DNA from: an uncultured Lachnospiraceae bacterium
GTDB taxonomy: Bacteria; Bacillota; Clostridia; Lachnospirales; Lachnospiraceae
Reading direction: 5' to 3'
DNA length: 64,000 bases
Assembly (NCBI GenBank): GCA_937965795.1
Contig: CALCMD010000101.1
Location: 1-64,000 of the forward strand
Made by a program: the position numbers and the translations under genes. The notes below the pieces were generated by a model. The model was not told the DNA's origin. It did not search any database and saw only the letters and a program-made list of their open reading frames with translations. Of the stretch, positions 60,937 through 64,000 are shown one piece after another; the first letter of the stretch is position 1, and each line of letters opens with the position of its first letter.

Positions 60937-62322
60937 CTACAAAATATCTGTGTAAATTTTGTGCCATTTCCCGTCCTTTTGGACAAGAATGGCTACGTTT
61001 TCCATTCCCTGTCTCCATCTTTCCGTCAAATACAATACAAACCCGCTGTCCCTGCGCTCTCCTTCTACAGAAAGGCTCGCTGGAAATGCCTCATATCTGT
61101 TTCCGTTTACCTCTATGCAGATGCGGGAATCCACTTCCAGAAACTCCTCGTCAATGACGCCGCTCAGCTTTACATAACCGCCCTGCTGTTCCGCCTGGAG
61201 TGCCGTCACTTCCGCCGCATCCTCCACGGCATCTCCCTCCGGAAGCATCAGCGAAGCCGCCATCTGCGGCGGATTTTCAGTCATTTCCGGCAGGAACCGT
61301 TCTGCCCTTTCCACGATTACCGTATCTGCCTGATGTTCCGTAAGATCTTCCATCCGGTACGGAATCCCTCTGGAAAAGTAAGCGTTCGCATATTGATTCG
61401 CCAAAAATGGAAGCAGCGTATTTCCAAAAGAATCCCGGTACATGACCAGACTCCCCTCCGCCGAAGGGTTTACCGTAGTAATTCTGGGGTCAAAATTACT
61501 CTCCACCTCTCCCACGTAAGCAAACACATGGGTATCATCATAATAAATCTCTTCCTCGGGGGTCAATGCCAGCGGATAAACCATCTCATCCAAATCTCCC
61601 GTAAAATCCGTTCTGACCTCGCCTGGCGCTTCCGCAAGCGGCAGATGCTCCTTTCCAAGCTCCGTCAAAAGCGCATCCGCAGCCAGCGCCGCCCCCTTAT
61701 TGTTCCAATGGGAATCCCGCTTATGATACAGAACCTCCTCCTGCTCCGAAAACATCTGATAAAGATTCACATAATGAACGCCCTCCCGCTCAAGCCACGG
61801 CTCGATGCGTTTCAGGTTCTTTTCCCCCGACACTTTCAAACCTGCATAATAAGGCATATGCTCCCCGTACAGGCTGTTCTTGTTCGGCGCAATCGTAAAC
61901 AGAAAATCCGCCCCCTGACGCTTTGTATCCTCCTGCATCATCGCCAGAGAATGCGCCACATTAAACAATGCCCTTTCGCTCATCGGCTCCATTCCCAGAT
62001 AATCATCCAGCGAATCCCGATAATAAAGCCATCCTTCTGTGCCCTGTATCACGCTGTCCACCGCCGAAACGCCAAAGATTTTTCCCTGAATCAGGGCATT
62101 GGCCGTTACCAGCTCCTGCCGGAATCCAAAATGATCCTGAAACCAACTGCCTGCGTCGGAAAGGAAATTCAGATTCCACCCTTCCTCATCCCTTAATACG
62201 GGCGCTTTGGCACGCGTCCGGTTCTCCGAAACATCCCCGCGCTCCCCAACCGCCATACCTGCAAGGGGAATCAGGCAGACAGCGAAAAAGAGGGCTGTAT
62301 AAATCGTATATTTTTTCTTCAT
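60937..62322 (-). CDS. DHHW/AlgJ-like protein of polysaccharide O-acetylation
   Basis: This 461-residue protein has an N-terminal signal anchor (about 7-26) and an SGNH-hydrolase-like domain related to AlgX/AlgJ and DHHW proteins: Asp203-x-His205-Trp206 (KRDSHWN) and Ser298 in YRDSFGN. Such proteins act with an MBOAT partner to move acetyl groups onto extracellular polysaccharide. The partner is the gene 12 bases upstream. AGGAGG precedes the ATG at 62322. Confidence 0.85.
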   Translation of the reverse strand: MKKKYTIYTALFFAVCLIPLAGMAVGERGDVSENRTRAKAPVLRDEEGWNLNFLSDAGSWFQDHFGFRQELVTANALIQGKIFGVSAVDSVIQGTEGWLYYRDSLDDYLGMEPMSERALFNVAHSLAMMQEDTKRQGADFLFTIAPNKNSLYGEHMPYYAGLKVSGEKNLKRIEPWLEREGVHYVNLYQMFSEQEEVLYHKRDSHWNNKGAALAADALLTELGKEHLPLAEAPGEVRTDFTGDLDEMVYPLALTPEEEIYYDDTHVFAYVGEVESNFDPRITTVNPSAEGSLVMYRDSFGNTLLPFLANQYANAYFSRGIPYRMEDLTEHQADTVIVERAERFLPEMTENPPQMAASLMLPEGDAVEDAAEVTALQAEQQGGYVKLSGVIDEEFLEVDSRICIEVNGNRYEAFPASLSVEGERRDSGFVLYLTERWRQGMENVAILVQKDGKWHKIYTDIL

Positions 62323-62334
62323 TCCGCCGTCCTC

Positions 62335-63729
62335 CTAAAACCTGAAATAAATGAAAGGATTATAGGAGCCGCCTGCCAGATTCAGCATACACAGAACCAG
62401 TCCTGCCATACTGCACACATAAGCAAAGGTCTCGTAGCCTTTCCACCTTTTCCATGTTTCACAAACCGGAAAGGACGCCAGACATGCCGCAGCAAAAGTC
62501 ACGATGTACAGCGGCGTAAGCTGCTGTAGACAAAGGCTGAGAGAAAAATTCCCCTCAGGAAGCCCCGTAAACATATTTTTCACCCATAAAATTCCCTGCT
62601 TCATCGTATCCGCGCGGAAAAATACAAAGCCAATGCACACCACCAGCATTGTATAAACATGCAGAAACGCCTGCTTCACTTTTCCGCCCTTCTCATGAAG
62701 CCAGGGCACAAACTCCTCCAGCATCAGAAAACATCCATGATACACGCCCCAGAACAGGAACGTCACGTTCGCCCCATGCCATATGCCGGTACACAAGAAT
62801 ACAAAAAACTTGTTGATGCAGGTGCGCGCTTTCCCTTTCCGGTTTCCTCCCAGGGGAATATAAAGATACTCCTGAAACCAGCTTGAGAGAGAAATATGCC
62901 ATCTCCGCCAGAACTCCCGGATGCTGCACGAACTGTAAGGATAATGAAAATTCTCTTTAAAGTGAAAACCGAACATCCATCCCAGACCGATCGCCATATC
63001 ACTGTAGCCGCTGAAATCAAAATAGATTTGAAGCAGGTAAGACAAGGCTCCAAGCCATGCGGACGCCATACCGACGCTTCCGGCCTCCATGCCAAAAAGA
63101 GCGTCCGCGCCCATCGCCATCACATTGGCAATCAACACCTTTTTCGAAAGTCCGGCGATAAAACGCCGGATCCCCTTCGCAATCCCCTCTGCCGTCTGTT
63201 CCCGGTTTTCGATCTCCAGCTCCACATCATGATATTTTACGATCGGTCCTGCAATCAACTGTGGGAAAAAGGATATGTAAAGCAGAACCTTTCCAAAATT
63301 CTTCTGGGGAGGGTTCACTCCCCGGTACACATCAATTACGTAAGACATCGCCTGGAATGTGAAAAAGGAAATGCCAATCGGCAGACGTATCTGCGGTACG
63401 GGAATCGCCGTTCCCGCAAGAGCATTCACAGTCTCCGTCAAAAATCCCGCATACTTAAATACCACCAGAAACGCCAGGTTCATAAACACCGACAAAATCA
63501 ACAGCGCTTTCCTTTTTCCCTGAAAACGGCTCATCCCCAGCGCACACAGATAATTCAGGAATGCGGAAATCATCATGACAAACACATAAACCGGCTCGCC
63601 ATAGGCGTAACAGACCAGACTCGCCGCCAGCAGCATAACATTTTTCGCCCTGGTTCCGGGCAGAAGCAAATGCCCTAAAAACACCACGGGCAAAAAGACA
63701 CATAAAAATACAAGAGAACTAAATACCAT
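62335..63729 (-). CDS. MBOAT O-acyltransferase (AlgI/DltB-like)
   Basis: This 464-residue polytopic membrane protein of the MBOAT family has about eleven helices. Conserved elements are PIGISFFTFQAMSYVIDVYRG, FFPQLIAGPIV, YFDFSGYSDMAIGL, FWRRWHISLS (His278) and the catalytic His318 in GIWHGAN. It passes acyl groups across the membrane for wall or exopolysaccharide acetylation together with the DHHW protein. No dltA/dltC genes are present, so this is an AlgI/PatA-like rather than DltB role. Confidence 0.93.
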   Translation of the reverse strand: MVFSSLVFLCVFLPVVFLGHLLLPGTRAKNVMLLAASLVCYAYGEPVYVFVMMISAFLNYLCALGMSRFQGKRKALLILSVFMNLAFLVVFKYAGFLTETVNALAGTAIPVPQIRLPIGISFFTFQAMSYVIDVYRGVNPPQKNFGKVLLYISFFPQLIAGPIVKYHDVELEIENREQTAEGIAKGIRRFIAGLSKKVLIANVMAMGADALFGMEAGSVGMASAWLGALSYLLQIYFDFSGYSDMAIGLGWMFGFHFKENFHYPYSSCSIREFWRRWHISLSSWFQEYLYIPLGGNRKGKARTCINKFFVFLCTGIWHGANVTFLFWGVYHGCFLMLEEFVPWLHEKGGKVKQAFLHVYTMLVVCIGFVFFRADTMKQGILWVKNMFTGLPEGNFSLSLCLQQLTPLYIVTFAAACLASFPVCETWKRWKGYETFAYVCSMAGLVLCMLNLAGGSYNPFIYFRF

Positions 63730-63748
63730 GCCAGACCTCCGCTATCGC

Positions 63749-64000
63749 TTAATCACGATTCCCGGTCACGTGCCACACGATTTCTTTTTCGCCATAGCGA
63801 AACGTATACACGGTAAAGTTCCGGTAGGCCAGGATTCCGTCATCCCCGGACTGGTTCTCCCATGTCATACAGCTTGCCATATAGTCTGCGGAATCCGGTT
63901 CGCCGATCAATTTCTTTAATTCCGCCACATCCGTTCCCTGTACGCTGCATTTCTGCAAAAGCTCTGTCTTTCCCGTATCCTTCTTTCCATCCACGCCAAA
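63749..64000 (-). CDS. partial gene, unidentified, 5' end beyond the window
   Basis: The frame is open to the window edge and ends at 63749, giving at least 83 residues (KKLIGEPDSADY, MTWENQSGDDG, YGEKEIVWHVTG). A GTG at 63994 could start it, but no ribosome site is visible and the frame continues upstream, so truncation by the window edge is more likely. It lies 19 bases before the MBOAT gene in the same direction. The family is not recognised. Confidence 0.55.
   Translation of the reverse strand, partial: FGVDGKKDTGKTELLQKCSVQGTDVAELKKLIGEPDSADYMASCMTWENQSGDDGILAYRNFTVYTFRYGEKEIVWHVTGNRD

Overview
The window looks like chromosome from a spore-forming gut Clostridia member of the Lachnospiraceae type. 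The evidence is the strong AGGAGG ribosome sites, Firmicutes-type sortase pilus genes, a SleC-like spore-germination gene, Rrf2, LanFEG-type and NfeD/SPFH genes, and very large secreted glycosidases with Big_2, FIVAR, FN3 and BspA-like tails. No rRNA, tRNA or CRISPR array was seen.

Layout. (1) 139-5680, minus: a pilus operon (coiled-coil protein, its own signal peptidase I, major LPXTG pilin, class C sortase, minor LPXTG pilin, second sortase) behind a clear promoter. (2) 5756-7771: an aminotransferase, a GNAT and a 46-residue ORF. (3) 7970-10378: a large serine recombinase ending 30 bases from a SleC-like gene that is cut off in mid-domain, possibly a skin-type intervening element whose other end lies outside the window. 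(4) 10478-11361: two tandem Rrf2 regulators. (5) 11481-26682: the most striking part, five paralogous secreted parallel beta-helix proteins plus an orphan HicB-like gene, headed by a PrsA/SurA-like foldase and divergent from an AraC regulator. (6) 26744-39079: a GH89 alpha-N-acetylglucosaminidase, a GH2 beta-galactosidase, two small envelope proteins and a C69 dipeptidase. (7) 39260-41336, plus: greA-lysS. (8) 41508-48911: an AT-richer accessory island with an XRE regulator, a broken gene, an AlbA/Schlafen-type ATPase protein, a two-component system and a LanFEG-like ABC exporter. (9) 48932-55494, minus: a compact housekeeping operon nfeD-SPFH-argF-membrane protein-birA-DUF6145-dusB-YceG/S1C protease. 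(10) 55556-59197: a clan GH-D alpha-galactosidase-like enzyme. (11) 59291-64000: an envelope cluster with a transglutaminase-like protein, SH3 lipoprotein, DHHW/AlgJ-like protein, MBOAT acyltransferase and a partial gene.

How the genes fit together. Regions 5, 6 and 10 together suggest extracellular degradation of host mucin or milk-type glycans. The five beta-helix proteins share an Asp pair seven residues apart, and they sit beside a chaperone-like gene. This recalls GH136 lacto-N-biosidase (LnbX) and its chaperone LnbY, although that assignment is inference. The secreted enzymes carry basic Big_2, FN3 or leucine-rich C-termini instead of LPXTG signals, so they may be held on the cell wall non-covalently. 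No sugar transporter or intracellular phosphorylase was found in the window.
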